64,000 nt of DNA from Sandaracinaceae bacterium (lineage in GTDB: Bacteria; Myxococcota_A; Polyangia; Polyangiales; Houyiibacteriaceae), in the NCBI GenBank assembly GCA_020633075.1, contig JACKEI010000001.1, positions 744,001-808,000 on the forward strand, read 5' to 3'. Positions 28,352 through 36,497 of this stretch are shown piece by piece. How positions within the stretch are numbered: the first letter of the stretch is position 1; the number at the start of each line of letters is the position of its first letter. The notes under the pieces were generated by a model that was given only the letters and a program-made list of their open reading frames with translations, was not told the origin of the DNA and did not search any database. Both the position numbers and the translations under genes were made by a program.

Positions 28352-29514
28352 ACAACCACCCCGATTCCAACGAACGGCCTCTCTCGGTCCTGCGCGCCAT
28401 GCTCGATGCGCTCGACCGCGACGTGCTGCAGCTGCTCTCACGGCGCATGGCCGTGGTCGCCGAGATCGCGGCGCACAAGCGCAACCATGGCGTGCGCATC
28501 CGTGACCTCACCCGCGAGCGCGCCATCCTCGCGGACCGCAAGGACCGGGCTGCGCAGCTGGGCCTGCCACCGTCGGTGATCGAGTCCATCTGGCGCCTGC
28601 TCATGCTCGCGAGCCGCGACCATCAGGCCAGCCTGCGCGCCGAGGTGCCCCTCAACGTGGAGCCCAAGACCATCGCCATCCTCGGCGGTTTGGGCGGCAT
28701 GGGCCGTCTGCTGCACCGCATGTTCGCGGATCTGGGACACACGGTGTTGGTGAGTGACCTCGGCACGCCTCTCTCCGCCGAGGAGGCCGCGCGCAACGCG
28801 GACGTCGTCATCGTCAGCGTGCCCATCCGGGAGACCGAGGCCGTCATCCGCGCCGTCGGTCCACACATCCGCCCCGACGGCCTGCTCATGGACGTGACCT
28901 CCATCAAGCAGATGCCCCTCGAGGTCATGCTCGCCTCCACCGAGGCCAGCGTGGTCGGCACGCATCCCATGTTCGGGCCCGGCGTGCACACCTTTCAGGG
29001 GCAGCGGGTGGTCGTCTGTCGCGGGCGCGGGGACGCTTGGTGGGAGTGGCTCACACAGACGCTGCGCGCGCGCGGCTTCACCGTCTCGGAGGCTAGCGCG
29101 GAGCACCACGACCGCATGATGTCCGTGGTGCAGGTGCTCAATCACTACCAGACGCAGGTGCTCGGCCTGGCGCTCAGCCGGCTGGGCATCCCCCTCGAAG
29201 ACTCGCTCGCCTTCACGTCGCCTGCCTACCTGCTCGAGACCTACGTCGCGGCGCGGCACTTCGCGCAGTCTCCCGCCCTCTACGGGGCCATCGAGATGAT
29301 GAACCCCAGCACGGGTGAGGTGACCCAGGCGTTCCAGGACAGCGCGCGGGAGATCGCCGAGATCCTCGCGCAGCGCGACCAGCCGCGCTTCGACGCGGTC
29401 TTCGACGAGGTGCGCGCGTTCTTCGGCGAGTTCACGGAAGAGGCGCAGGAGCAGAGCAGCTTCCTCATCGACAGGCTGATCGAGCTCACGGCCGGGCGCT
29501 CCATCGAGACATGA
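28345..29514 (+). CDS. tyrA: Bifunctional chorismate mutase/prephenate dehydrogenase
   Basis: 389 residues (E. coli TyrA is 373). The N-terminal AroQ chorismate mutase (LRAMLDALDRDVLQLLSRRMAVV, KRNHGVRIRDLTRE) fills about 90 residues. The dehydrogenase follows, with the NAD-binding AILGGLGGMGRLLHRMF, DVVIVSVPIRET, and the catalytic GTHPMFGP and HHDRMMSVVQVLNHY. It converts chorismate through prephenate to 4-hydroxyphenylpyruvate for tyrosine. ATG 28345 is chosen; ATGs at 28291 and 28294 would add 17-18 residues and bury the promoter. The stop overlaps the next gene (ATGA). Confidence 0.95.
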   Translation: MSNNHPDSNERPLSVLRAMLDALDRDVLQLLSRRMAVVAEIAAHKRNHGVRIRDLTRERAILADRKDRAAQLGLPPSVIESIWRLLMLASRDHQASLRAEVPLNVEPKTIAILGGLGGMGRLLHRMFADLGHTVLVSDLGTPLSAEEAARNADVVIVSVPIRETEAVIRAVGPHIRPDGLLMDVTSIKQMPLEVMLASTEASVVGTHPMFGPGVHTFQGQRVVVCRGRGDAWWEWLTQTLRARGFTVSEASAEHHDRMMSVVQVLNHYQTQVLGLALSRLGIPLEDSLAFTSPAYLLETYVAARHFAQSPALYGAIEMMNPSTGEVTQAFQDSAREIAEILAQRDQPRFDAVFDEVRAFFGEFTEEAQEQSSFLIDRLIELTAGRSIET

Positions 29515-30962
29515 CACACGACGGGATCCTGCGGCCGTGCTCGTTCCGGCTCGGGGTGGAGGGGTGGGCGTTGACGACGCACCTGAAGGCCGGCCCCGTG
29601 CTGGCCCGCGCGCGCGCTGCGAACGCCCTACGCACCGAGTCTTGCGTCTTTCTCGGGCCGGATGACGAGCACCCGCCGGGGCAGCCGCGCGTGCGCTTGG
29701 TGCAGGGTGAGGCCCGCGCCGTCTTCACGGGCGCCGACGGCGCGCACGCTTCGGACGGGCGCTCGCGGATGGCTCTTGGGCCAGCAAGGCACGTCGCCCT
29801 CGCCAGTGAGCACCGACGCGCCCGCCTCGCCCTGGCAGACGGGGAGGGCATCGCGCTCGGTGACTGGCCGGCGCTGGGCGACGACGAGCTGGCGGTGCCT
29901 CACGCGCTGCGCAGGACGCCCGTGTCGCGCTCGGACGTCCAGGTCCTCGAGATGGGGCTCTCGGGAGACCGGGTGCTGGTGCTCTACGGGCTGCCGGACC
30001 CCGTGCTGGGCGTGCTCTACGTGGGCCCGGACGATGTGCGCGACGTCCGGCTCCGACTCCCGGCGCCCGTGCGCCACGTGGACGTGGAGTGGGTGGGCGA
30101 GCAGGTCGGCGTAGCCCTGCGGCTCGACACCGGGCAGTCGATGGGGTGTGTCCTCGACGCCCGCGGGTCCACGCGCGTGAAGCCCTACCTGCTGCTGGGG
30201 GGGCGGGCGGATGGCTCGACGCCGCGGGTCCTGTGGGCCGAGCGCGGCTTCAAGGTGGCGGTGCCCTGTGCGTCGGACGGGAGCGTGCGCGTCGTGTCCA
30301 TGGGCGCGACCGGCGAGCCCGAGCTAGTGGTGGAGGAGGCCGCGGGGCCGATGGACGCTGTCTACTTCGCTCAGCGCTACTACTTCGCCGCCGTGCACGA
30401 AGCGGAGGACGCTGCGACGCTGCTGCTCCGCTCCGTCGAGCAAGACGGCGGCGGGACGCAGACCCTGAGCTGCTCCGTGTGGCCAAGCCAGGCGACGGGG
30501 CGCCTGCGCCTGCGTGTGCTGCGCGACCGCTTGCGGGGGCTCGCCGCGGAGCTGCGCGGAGTCGGCTATCGCTCGACGGCGGGGCAGGCGACGGACGTGC
30601 ACCTCGACGGAACGACGCTGAATGTGAAGGGTCCCGCGGGAGATTCGGGCGCCATCACGTCCGCCGTGGAGCTGCGGGTCGCGGTAGGCCCCGAGGGAGA
30701 CGCGCTCGTGGTCCGCTGGCGAGCCCCGGTGGCCTTCGAGGAGCCGTCGTTTCCGCGCGTGCGTCGCGTCCTGGGCATCGACCGGCCGCTCTCACCCCTC
30801 GAGGAGGAGCAGCTCGCCGCGCTGCGCGCGTCGGTTCCACACCGGCAGGAGAGCGTGGAAGCGGACCCGCGTGGGTGGGAGGTGCGCTTTCAGCTGACCG
30901 AGCTCCCGGACACCATTCGGCTGGCCGGCGCCGTGCGCAGCCTGCTGCTCACGGGAGCGTGA
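29511..30962 (+). CDS. Hypothetical protein coupled to tyrA
   Basis: 483 residues, no family recognised. It starts in the ATGA overlap with tyrA. No signal peptide or membrane helix. The sequence is rich in short strands with repeated Gly-Asp turns (LGVLYVGPDDVRDVRLRLP, VDVEWVGEQVGVAL, VLWAERGFKVAVP), which suggests a beta-propeller or similar all-beta fold. No catalytic motif seen. Its 3' end overlaps the convergent gene at 30949 by 14 bp. A role in aromatic metabolism is suggested only by the coupling. Confidence 0.75.
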   Translation: MTHDGILRPCSFRLGVEGWALTTHLKAGPVLARARAANALRTESCVFLGPDDEHPPGQPRVRLVQGEARAVFTGADGAHASDGRSRMALGPARHVALASEHRRARLALADGEGIALGDWPALGDDELAVPHALRRTPVSRSDVQVLEMGLSGDRVLVLYGLPDPVLGVLYVGPDDVRDVRLRLPAPVRHVDVEWVGEQVGVALRLDTGQSMGCVLDARGSTRVKPYLLLGGRADGSTPRVLWAERGFKVAVPCASDGSVRVVSMGATGEPELVVEEAAGPMDAVYFAQRYYFAAVHEAEDAATLLLRSVEQDGGGTQTLSCSVWPSQATGRLRLRVLRDRLRGLAAELRGVGYRSTAGQATDVHLDGTTLNVKGPAGDSGAITSAVELRVAVGPEGDALVVRWRAPVAFEEPSFPRVRRVLGIDRPLSPLEEEQLAALRASVPHRQESVEADPRGWEVRFQLTELPDTIRLAGAVRSLLLTGA

Positions 30963-31548
30963 ACGTGAGCTCGCCGCGCATGGGGAAGGGCGCCCCGCCG
31001 CGCGTGGCCGTCCACGAGTAGGTCGCCGAGACCGTGCCCCCGCTGGTGAGGTTGGCCTCCTGAATCACCACGGAGCCCTCGCCCCCGGTGAGCTCCGTTC
31101 CGTCTTCGAGCTCAGCGCGCAGCTCGGCGCGCGGACAGCCGTCGGCGCGCACTTGCGCCTCACCCGCGCCCTGCAGATGCAGCGTCAGCGCGACCTTGCG
31201 CACCAGCCCGCGCGAGCCACGCGCCTCGGCGCGCACCACGTGGGCTCCGCCACAGCTGCTACGTGGCGCCGCGTCCAGCGAGATGCGTCGCGACGAGAAG
31301 AGCAGGAAGGCGTTACCGTTGAGCCCAGACTGCCCGTCGATGGCCGCGAAGCGGATGCGCAGCCCCTGCCGCTGCGTCGATGGCAGTCCGCCCGGCGACT
31401 GTGCGCGGATTGGGCTGACCGCCCCGGGCGCGACGCCGACGAGGATCGCCAACAGCACGAGCGCGGCAGCGAGCGCGCGGACGTTTCGCGCGCGGGCCTT
31501 GGATGGGGAGCGGGGAACAGGCGGTGGGAGCGGAGCGGAAGGGCGCAT
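30949..31548 (-). CDS. Hypothetical secreted protein
   Basis: 199 residues, unknown. A basic, Pro-rich N-terminus precedes a hydrophobic helix (VRALAAALVLLAILVGVAPGA), then SPIRAQ as a possible cleavage site. The mature domain is strand-rich with two cysteines (SSCGGAH and DGCPRAE) that could form one disulfide. Sits 33 nt downstream of lysC but has its own good promoter at the end of lysC. Confidence 0.7.
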   Translation of the reverse strand: MRPSAPLPPPVPRSPSKARARNVRALAAALVLLAILVGVAPGAVSPIRAQSPGGLPSTQRQGLRIRFAAIDGQSGLNGNAFLLFSSRRISLDAAPRSSCGGAHVVRAEARGSRGLVRKVALTLHLQGAGEAQVRADGCPRAELRAELEDGTELTGGEGSVVIQEANLTSGGTVSATYSWTATRGGAPFPMRGELTFTLP

Positions 31549-31557
31549 GGTCTGCTC

Positions 31558-31585
31558 AGACTAACCGCCCACGCGCCGCATTCAA
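31558..31585 (-). promoter_or_regulatory. Promoter of the secreted protein gene, at the lysC stop
   Basis: Minus strand TTGAAT (31580-31585), 16-base spacer, TAGTCT (31558-31563), and 9 nt to the ATG at 31548. The -35 overlaps the lysC stop codon. Another almost leaderless arrangement. Confidence 0.45.
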
Positions 31586-32760
31586 TCGTCCGTGTCGGGG
31601 TCCAGGATCACGCGCGCGTGCAGCGCCCGCACCGCGTCGTCCTGCTGCGTCGCCGCCACCAGCGCCGACACGCGCTCTCCGTGGGTGTCCACGTCCAGCA
31701 CGTTCACGCCTGCTTCGGCGAGGACCGCTCGCAGCGTGGCCCGGTGCACCTCGGCCGACCCGCCCACCAAGGTCACGCGCGCCGCCCCCTCCTCCAGGGT
31801 TATGCCGGGGTGCGCCATCAACGTGTCCCGCGTGCGGCCCCAGTCGGGCACGTGCGCCGTCGCGATGCGCAGCTCGGTCACCTCTTCTCCCCGCGTCTCT
31901 GCATAGGGCACCACGCTGAGCGCGCGCGTCGCTTGGAGCGCGATGCGGCGCTCACGGTCACTGCCCGCCACCCACAAGCGCGCGATGGCTGGCTGCCCCA
32001 CCACCGCGAAGGGGCGTCGATGCGCGAGGGCTTGCCGCGAGATGCGGGTCTCCCGGCCCGGTGCGAACGTGGCGCGGCAGTGCACCGGGATGTCTTTGCC
32101 GCGGGCAAACTCCACGGCCGGCGCGTGCAGGACCTTGGCGCCTGCGTCGCTCATGGACTGCATCTCGCCGTAGGTCAGCTCGCCGAGGTGCCGTGCGGCG
32201 GGCACCACGCGAGGGTCCGCCGAGTAGACCCCGTCCACGTCCGAGTAGATCTCGGCCCGCTCGGCGTCGAGCGCGGCGGCCATGGCCAGCGCCGTGGTGT
32301 CGCTCCCGCCGCGACCCAGCGTCGTGACCTCGCGCTTGTAGCTCATGCCCTGATAGCCCGCGACGATGACCACGCGCCCGCGTGCCAGCTCGTCCAGGAC
32401 TCGCACGGGCCGCACCTCGAGGATCTTCGCGTCGAAGTGCCAGTCGTTCGTCAGGATGCCGCTCTGGCTACCCGTGAACGAGATCGCGTCGCAGCCGCGT
32501 CGCTGGAGCGCCATCGACAGCAGCGTCATGGACACACGCTCACCGGTAGAGAGCAGCAGGTCCAGCTCGCGGCGCGGCGGGTTCGGGTCGATGCTGCGCG
32601 CCAGGCCCAGCAGCTCGTCGGTGGTCTTACCCATGGCGGAGACCACCACCACCACCCCAAAGCCTTCGTCGCGCGTCGCGCAGATGCGGTCCGCCACGAG
32701 CCCGATCTTCTCGACGTCCGCGACCGAGCTGCCTCCGTACTTCTGGACGATCACGCTCAT
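31582..32760 (-). CDS. lysC: Aspartate kinase
   Basis: 392 residues. Phosphorylates aspartate, first step toward lysine, threonine, methionine and diaminopimelate. Kinase domain: VQKYGGSSVADVEKI, VSAMGKTTDELL, FTGSQSGILT, VTTLGRGGSDTTALA and EIYSDVDGVYSADPR. Two ACT-type regulatory repeats at the C-terminus (ELRIATAHVPDWGRTR and VTLVGGSAEVHRATLRAVLAEAGVN) suggest feedback control by lysine or threonine. The ATG at 32760 fits all homologues; the frame is open to 33003. Divergent from the STAS protein. Confidence 0.96.
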   Translation of the reverse strand: MSVIVQKYGGSSVADVEKIGLVADRICATRDEGFGVVVVVSAMGKTTDELLGLARSIDPNPPRRELDLLLSTGERVSMTLLSMALQRRGCDAISFTGSQSGILTNDWHFDAKILEVRPVRVLDELARGRVVIVAGYQGMSYKREVTTLGRGGSDTTALAMAAALDAERAEIYSDVDGVYSADPRVVPAARHLGELTYGEMQSMSDAGAKVLHAPAVEFARGKDIPVHCRATFAPGRETRISRQALAHRRPFAVVGQPAIARLWVAGSDRERRIALQATRALSVVPYAETRGEEVTELRIATAHVPDWGRTRDTLMAHPGITLEEGAARVTLVGGSAEVHRATLRAVLAEAGVNVLDVDTHGERVSALVAATQQDDAVRALHARVILDPDTDD

Positions 32761-32836
32761 CCCACAGGTGTACGCCCCTCGTCGCGGGCTGTAGAAGTTT
32801 TCGGCTTTCGGTGCGGGGCTCGATAGACTGCGGCGA

Positions 32837-33667
32837 GTGAGCCCGCTACCGAACGACGAGGATCCCGAAGCGCTGGCCGAGCGCATCTTGGCGCGCTTCT
32901 GCGACGAGGGCCTGTCGAGCATCTCGCTGCGCCCCGAGGTCAAGACCGAGCTGGCCCTGGAAGCCCGCCCGGCGGTCCACGCGCTGCTGTTCGGACTCGG
33001 CACGGATCGCGCTGGAGACGCGTCTTCGCTCGAGCATCACGAGAGCCTCGCGATGGTCACGCTGCTCGGTCGTGCCCTCGCGCTCTCGGGTGCTACTCCG
33101 ACCCCGGTGCTGCGCGTCGTGCCCGCGCTCCTGAGCGCGTTCCGCGCCGAGGGGGCCGAGCCGACGGACGCGCTCGAGGCGGCGCTGCAGGCGGTGTGCC
33201 TCGAGGGCTTCGTGCGCGGCCGCGAAGAGGCCGTCGAGCGCCGCGTGCGGCGCGGGCACGAGCAGGCCATCGCGCCCTTCATCCTGGCGGACGGAGTCGT
33301 GGCGCTGCGCCTAGTGGGCGACCTCTCCGCGGACGCGCTGGTTGCGATGATCGAGGAGCTCGGCCGCGCGCTCTTTCGCGCCGACGCGCGTGCGTGCGTC
33401 GTGGACGTGAACCCCTTGTCGGCGCCCACGCCACGGCGCGCCCGTGCGCTGCTCTCCGCGCACGAGGTCGCGCTCACGCTGGGTGTGCGCTGCATCTATA
33501 GCGGGCTCGACGCTCGCTGGCAGGGTGAGCTGCGCGACGTCGACCTCAGCACGCTGACCCTGGCGGACACCTTCGCCGAGGCCACCGCGCTGGCCCTCGC
33601 CGCAGCAGGATCCCGCATCGCCCGCGCCAGCCTCCTGCCCGGGGCGCTGCGCGGCCTGCTGCGTTAG
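32837..33667 (+). CDS. STAS-domain protein (RsbR-like)
   Basis: 276 residues, GTG start. The N-terminal 140 residues are helical and not recognised, and may take the place of the sensor half of RsbR-type proteins. The C-terminal part (DGVVALRLVGDLSADALVAMIEEL, RACVVDVNPLSAPT, ALTLGVRCIYSGLDARWQGEL) has the anti-sigma-factor-antagonist order of strands and helices. The usual phosphorylatable Ser/Thr position in the DxSG loop is replaced by NPLS, with a Ser still close by. May relay stress signals in a partner-switching module; no kinase of that type is adjacent. TAGACT lies 7 nt before the start. Confidence 0.7.
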   Translation: MSPLPNDEDPEALAERILARFCDEGLSSISLRPEVKTELALEARPAVHALLFGLGTDRAGDASSLEHHESLAMVTLLGRALALSGATPTPVLRVVPALLSAFRAEGAEPTDALEAALQAVCLEGFVRGREEAVERRVRRGHEQAIAPFILADGVVALRLVGDLSADALVAMIEELGRALFRADARACVVDVNPLSAPTPRRARALLSAHEVALTLGVRCIYSGLDARWQGELRDVDLSTLTLADTFAEATALALAAAGSRIARASLLPGALRGLLR

Positions 33668-33738
33668 CGTCGGCTAGAGGACCCCTGGACGGGCCTTCTG
33701 CCGAGTGCGGGCTGTCACGCCCGACTCCGGAACAGTCG

Positions 33739-34749
33739 TCAGTACGGAGCGTCGGAGTGCCTGGGCCGCTGGCTGGGTGTGGGAGCCGTCGGTGCGCCGC
33801 TGCGTGAAGCCGGCTGCCGGGCCGGGCGGCGCGCGCGGGGTGGTTCGCCCAACAGCTGAAGCTCGGTCTGCGCGGCCTCGCGGGTCGCCGGGTCCTGCGC
33901 CGCAACCTCGAGGAGCTCGCGCGCACGAGCCTCGTTTCCCAGGGTGCGGTAGCAGGTGCCGGCTTCCAGCATCGCCTGGTTCGACCGGTTGTACGAAGGG
34001 CTGCGCCGAAAGAGCTGTTCGTACCGGCGTGTCGCCGACGCGCAGTCCCCGTTTTGCTGGTAGCTCCGCGCCAGGTGATGCATGGCGCTGGTCCACGCGA
34101 CTTCGTCCGCGTCGGGGGCGGACACCACGGCGTTCAGCTCGTCGATCGCGGCCACGTAGTCGCTGCGGCCGTAGGCCTGCAGGCCGCGCTCCAGCCGCGC
34201 TGCGGTGTCTGGCGGCGCGGGCGCCGGTTGCGCTGCTCCGCCGGCTGCGGAGTCCTCGCCTCCGTCGGGCCCAGCGGGGGCCTCCTCCGGCGCGGAGACG
34301 CCGCTGCTCGCGACGACGAGCGGCTGGGTCATCGTGGCGGCGGGGGGCTGACCGAGCTCGGCGCGCCGCGGGACGTACCAAGCGCCGAACGCGACGGCCA
34401 ACAGCATGACGGTCGCCATCACCACCTGTGGACGCACGAGGAACGCTCGCACCCGGCCCCAGCGTCCGGTCATCGCGAACGGCAGCATCGACGTCGACGC
34501 CGTGACAGAAGTCGACGCGTCGCCGCTGCGCTCGCGGGCGGCGCGCATGATGGCCTTGGTGTCCGACGCGGGCGGCTCCTCGATCGGTAGCGTGGCCGCC
34601 AGCGCCAGTCCGCGTCGCAGCCTCTGCGCGACGGCGGGACAGACTTCGCACTCGCTCAGGTGGTCGCTCAGCGCCCGTCGCTCGGCGCTCGGGAGCTCGT
34701 CGAGGATGAACTCCAGCAGGTTGTCCTGGTGCTGCTCGCAGGTGCTCAT
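33739..34749 (-). CDS. Anti-sigma factor with zinc finger and periplasmic TPR
   Basis: 336 residues. The N-terminal zinc-binding anti-sigma domain has H-x3-C-x2-C at His30, Cys34 and Cys37. One transmembrane helix follows at about 108-127, then a Pro/Ala linker and a tetratricopeptide region (LQAYGRSDYVAAIDELNAVV, MHHLARSYQQNGDCASATRRYEQL, LEAGTCYRTLGNEARARELL). The cytoplasmic part should bind the ECF sigma factor encoded 4 nt upstream, and the outer TPR part could sense an envelope protein complex. Short SD GAGG seven bases before the ATG. Confidence 0.88.
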   Translation of the reverse strand: MSTCEQHQDNLLEFILDELPSAERRALSDHLSECEVCPAVAQRLRRGLALAATLPIEEPPASDTKAIMRAARERSGDASTSVTASTSMLPFAMTGRWGRVRAFLVRPQVVMATVMLLAVAFGAWYVPRRAELGQPPAATMTQPLVVASSGVSAPEEAPAGPDGGEDSAAGGAAQPAPAPPDTAARLERGLQAYGRSDYVAAIDELNAVVSAPDADEVAWTSAMHHLARSYQQNGDCASATRRYEQLFRRSPSYNRSNQAMLEAGTCYRTLGNEARARELLEVAAQDPATREAAQTELQLLGEPPRARRPARQPASRSGAPTAPTPSQRPRHSDAPY

Positions 34750-34753
34750 GATC

Positions 34754-35383
34754 TCACCTCGTCCCCTCGAGGTGATCCTCGAAGTCGGCGAGCGCCGCCT
34801 GGAGACGCTCGAGGGCGTAGCGCATGCGGCTCTTCACGGTGTTCACGGGGACGCCTACCACGTCGGCGATGTCCTGGAACGCGAGCCCCTGGAGCTGCCT
34901 CATCAGGAACACCTCGCGCTGCTCGGTCGGCAGCAGCTCGACGGCGGCCGCGACGCGCCGCTGGATTTCCTGCGAGTCCACCGCCCGCTCGCCGACCACG
35001 TCGGTGCCGACGACGCGATCCACCAGCGTGCCATTGGCGCTGGGGGCATCGCCCTCCTTTGCTCCCAGCGGCACGTCCAGCGAGCGATGACGTCGATGCT
35101 GCATGCGGCGGGCGTGGTCGATGGTCAGGTTCCGGGCGATGGTGAAGATCCAGGTCGAGAACTTGGCGCTCCCGTGGAACTTGTCCGCCCGCTTGATGAC
35201 CCTCAGGAAGACCTCTTGAAGGAGGTCGCTGGCCGTCTGGGGGTCACGTACCGACCGCAGGAGCAGGTTGTAGAGGGGAGAGCGATAGCGGAGCACCAGC
35301 ACCTCGAACGCCTGCGTGTCCCCGGAGAGGAACGCCGACAGCAGCCGCTCGTCGGTGGCGGGGTCGTCCACGGGGGCCGTCAC
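34754..35383 (-). CDS. ECF-family RNA polymerase sigma factor
   Basis: 209 residues. Region 2: FEVLVLRYRSPLYNLL, DLLQEVFLRV and FSTWIFTIARNLTID. Region 4: LPTEQREVFLMRQLQGLAFQDI with the helix-turn-helix VVGVPVNTVKSRM. A 35-residue variable linker lies between. The GTG at 35383 is preferred because AGGGAG lies nine bases upstream. A GTG at 35449 would add 22 unusual residues. Paired with the anti-sigma gene. Its targets are unknown; the envelope operon starting at 35.79 kb is divergent from it but has a sigma70-like promoter. Confidence 0.92.
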   Translation of the reverse strand: MTAPVDDPATDERLLSAFLSGDTQAFEVLVLRYRSPLYNLLLRSVRDPQTASDLLQEVFLRVIKRADKFHGSAKFSTWIFTIARNLTIDHARRMQHRRHRSLDVPLGAKEGDAPSANGTLVDRVVGTDVVGERAVDSQEIQRRVAAAVELLPTEQREVFLMRQLQGLAFQDIADVVGVPVNTVKSRMRYALERLQAALADFEDHLEGTR

Positions 35384-35697
35384 GTCGGTCCACTCCCTGC
35401 GGGCTTTGGGGCGCCCTGGGCCCGGTCTGCTTGTGAGGACGAGGAGCACCGTGAATGGGGACCAGCGAGGGTGACCGCCTGCCTGCCTCGGAGGGGGGAG
35501 GGCGACACGGAAGGGGGCGGGTGGAGCGTTGGCAGGGAGAGACGCACGGGCGTGAGCGACGATCTGAGGCGAAAACGGCGGATACGCTTGAACAATCTGA
35601 GGGGGCGCGAACGGGGATGGTATCGCACGCGGGATGCGTGCTACAGTTCCCTACAAATCTTCGGTGGGTAGGCGGTACGAGCACGTGCGGGCCGTCG

Positions 35698-35726
35698 TTG
35701 ACCTTATAAATGCCGATTGCTATAAG
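35698..35726 (+). promoter_or_regulatory. Strong sigma70-type promoter of the envelope machine operon
   Basis: TTGACC at 35698-35703 (5/6), 17-base spacer, TATAAG at 35721-35726 (5/6). Transcription should begin near 35733. Nearest match to consensus in the window together with the one at 47009. Confidence 0.7.
35703..35726. repeat. Inverted repeat overlapping the envelope operon promoter
   Basis: Perfect arms CTTATA (35703-35708) and TATAAG (35721-35726) with a 12-base centre. One arm is the -10 element and the other begins in the -35. A dimeric regulator bound here would block RNA polymerase; alternatively the repeat is a by-product of AT-rich promoter sequence. Confidence 0.4.
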
Positions 35727-35789
35727 CCCGAAACGTAGTTCTGGGGGGATACCCCGCCCCATCGCCTCTAAATGAGGGGACTCATGATC

Positions 35790-36497
35790 ATGCGCGGATT
35801 TCGTGCCCTAAGCCTCGTCGCAGCGTTCCTCCTTACGCTTGCACCCGTAACCCAGACCCTGGCGCAGCCTGAGACAGGCACGGCTGACACCGTCGCCGAT
35901 GACGCGGCGGTCACCACCTCGGCCGAGGCAGACCGTCCCATGGACGCCGGGGCCTACGCGGTGCGCCTGCGCGACCTCGAGCAGCGCATCAACGAGCTCA
36001 AGGAACAGATCTTCCGCTCCAAGACCCGTCTGTCGCTCCTGGCGGAGACGGTGCTCGGGGTCGTGGTCGCTGGGTCGCAGGTGGTCATCACCCACGAAAA
36101 CCAGATGTCCTCCAGCTACCGGATGGTGAAGGCCGTGTACGCCCTGGACGGCGCGCCGGTGTTCAACCGCGCCGATGAGGAGGGCTCGCTCGCGTCGCAG
36201 GACGAGTTCGCGGTCTACGACGGCAACATCGTCCCCGGTGAGCACAGCCTCAGCGTGAACCTCGAGTACCGCGGTCACGGATACGGGATCTTCTCGTACC
36301 TGAAGGGCTACCGCTTCAAGGTGCGTTCCAGCTACTCGTTCACCGCCCCCGAGGGTCGCATGGTGGCGCTCCGCGTCATCGCTTACGAGAAGGGTGGACC
36401 CACGGCGCCTCTCGAGGAGCGCCCCGCCATTCGCTACGTCGAGCGCGTCCAAGACCGGGCAGCCGCACGGGCAGCCGCGGAAGAGGCCGCTGAATGA
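35790..36497 (+). CDS. Secreted coiled-coil protein, first gene of the envelope operon
   Basis: 235 residues. Signal peptide MRGFRALSLVAAFLLTLAP, cleavage near TLAQ. Then an acidic segment, a short coiled coil (LRDLEQRINELKEQIFRSKTRL), a strand-rich domain (GSQVVITHENQMSSSYRMVKAVY, NIVPGEHSLSVNLEYRGHGYG) and a C-terminal Ala/Glu/Arg helix. No family recognised. ATGs at 35772 and 35784 are alternative starts; 35790 has GAGGGG nine bases upstream and a clean signal peptide. Overlaps the next gene by ATGA. Probably a periplasmic part of the machine encoded downstream. Confidence 0.75.
   Translation: MRGFRALSLVAAFLLTLAPVTQTLAQPETGTADTVADDAAVTTSAEADRPMDAGAYAVRLRDLEQRINELKEQIFRSKTRLSLLAETVLGVVVAGSQVVITHENQMSSSYRMVKAVYALDGAPVFNRADEEGSLASQDEFAVYDGNIVPGEHSLSVNLEYRGHGYGIFSYLKGYRFKVRSSYSFTAPEGRMVALRVIAYEKGGPTAPLEERPAIRYVERVQDRAAARAAAEEAAE

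Larger units (their letters stand above)
35384..35789. other. 406-nt intergenic region between ECF sigma gene and envelope operon
   Basis: No credible gene. The left 300 nt show nothing clear; no ECF-type autoregulatory promoter could be recognised. The right part holds the strong promoter at 35698-35726, an inverted repeat over it, and a short GGGG-ATA-CCCC hairpin at 35745-35755 in the predicted 5' leader of about 55 nt. AT content rises sharply near 35580-35730. Confidence 0.6.

Noticed and set aside
26291..28441. A 716-codon minus-strand frame suggesting a fusion to ComF
   Set aside because: The upstream 500 residues are a shadow of the symporter in another frame; the real ComF-like gene starts at 26935.
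33700..33738. GGGC-TGTCAC-GCCC stem near the end of the STAS gene as a terminator
   Set aside because: Four-base stem and no T-run.
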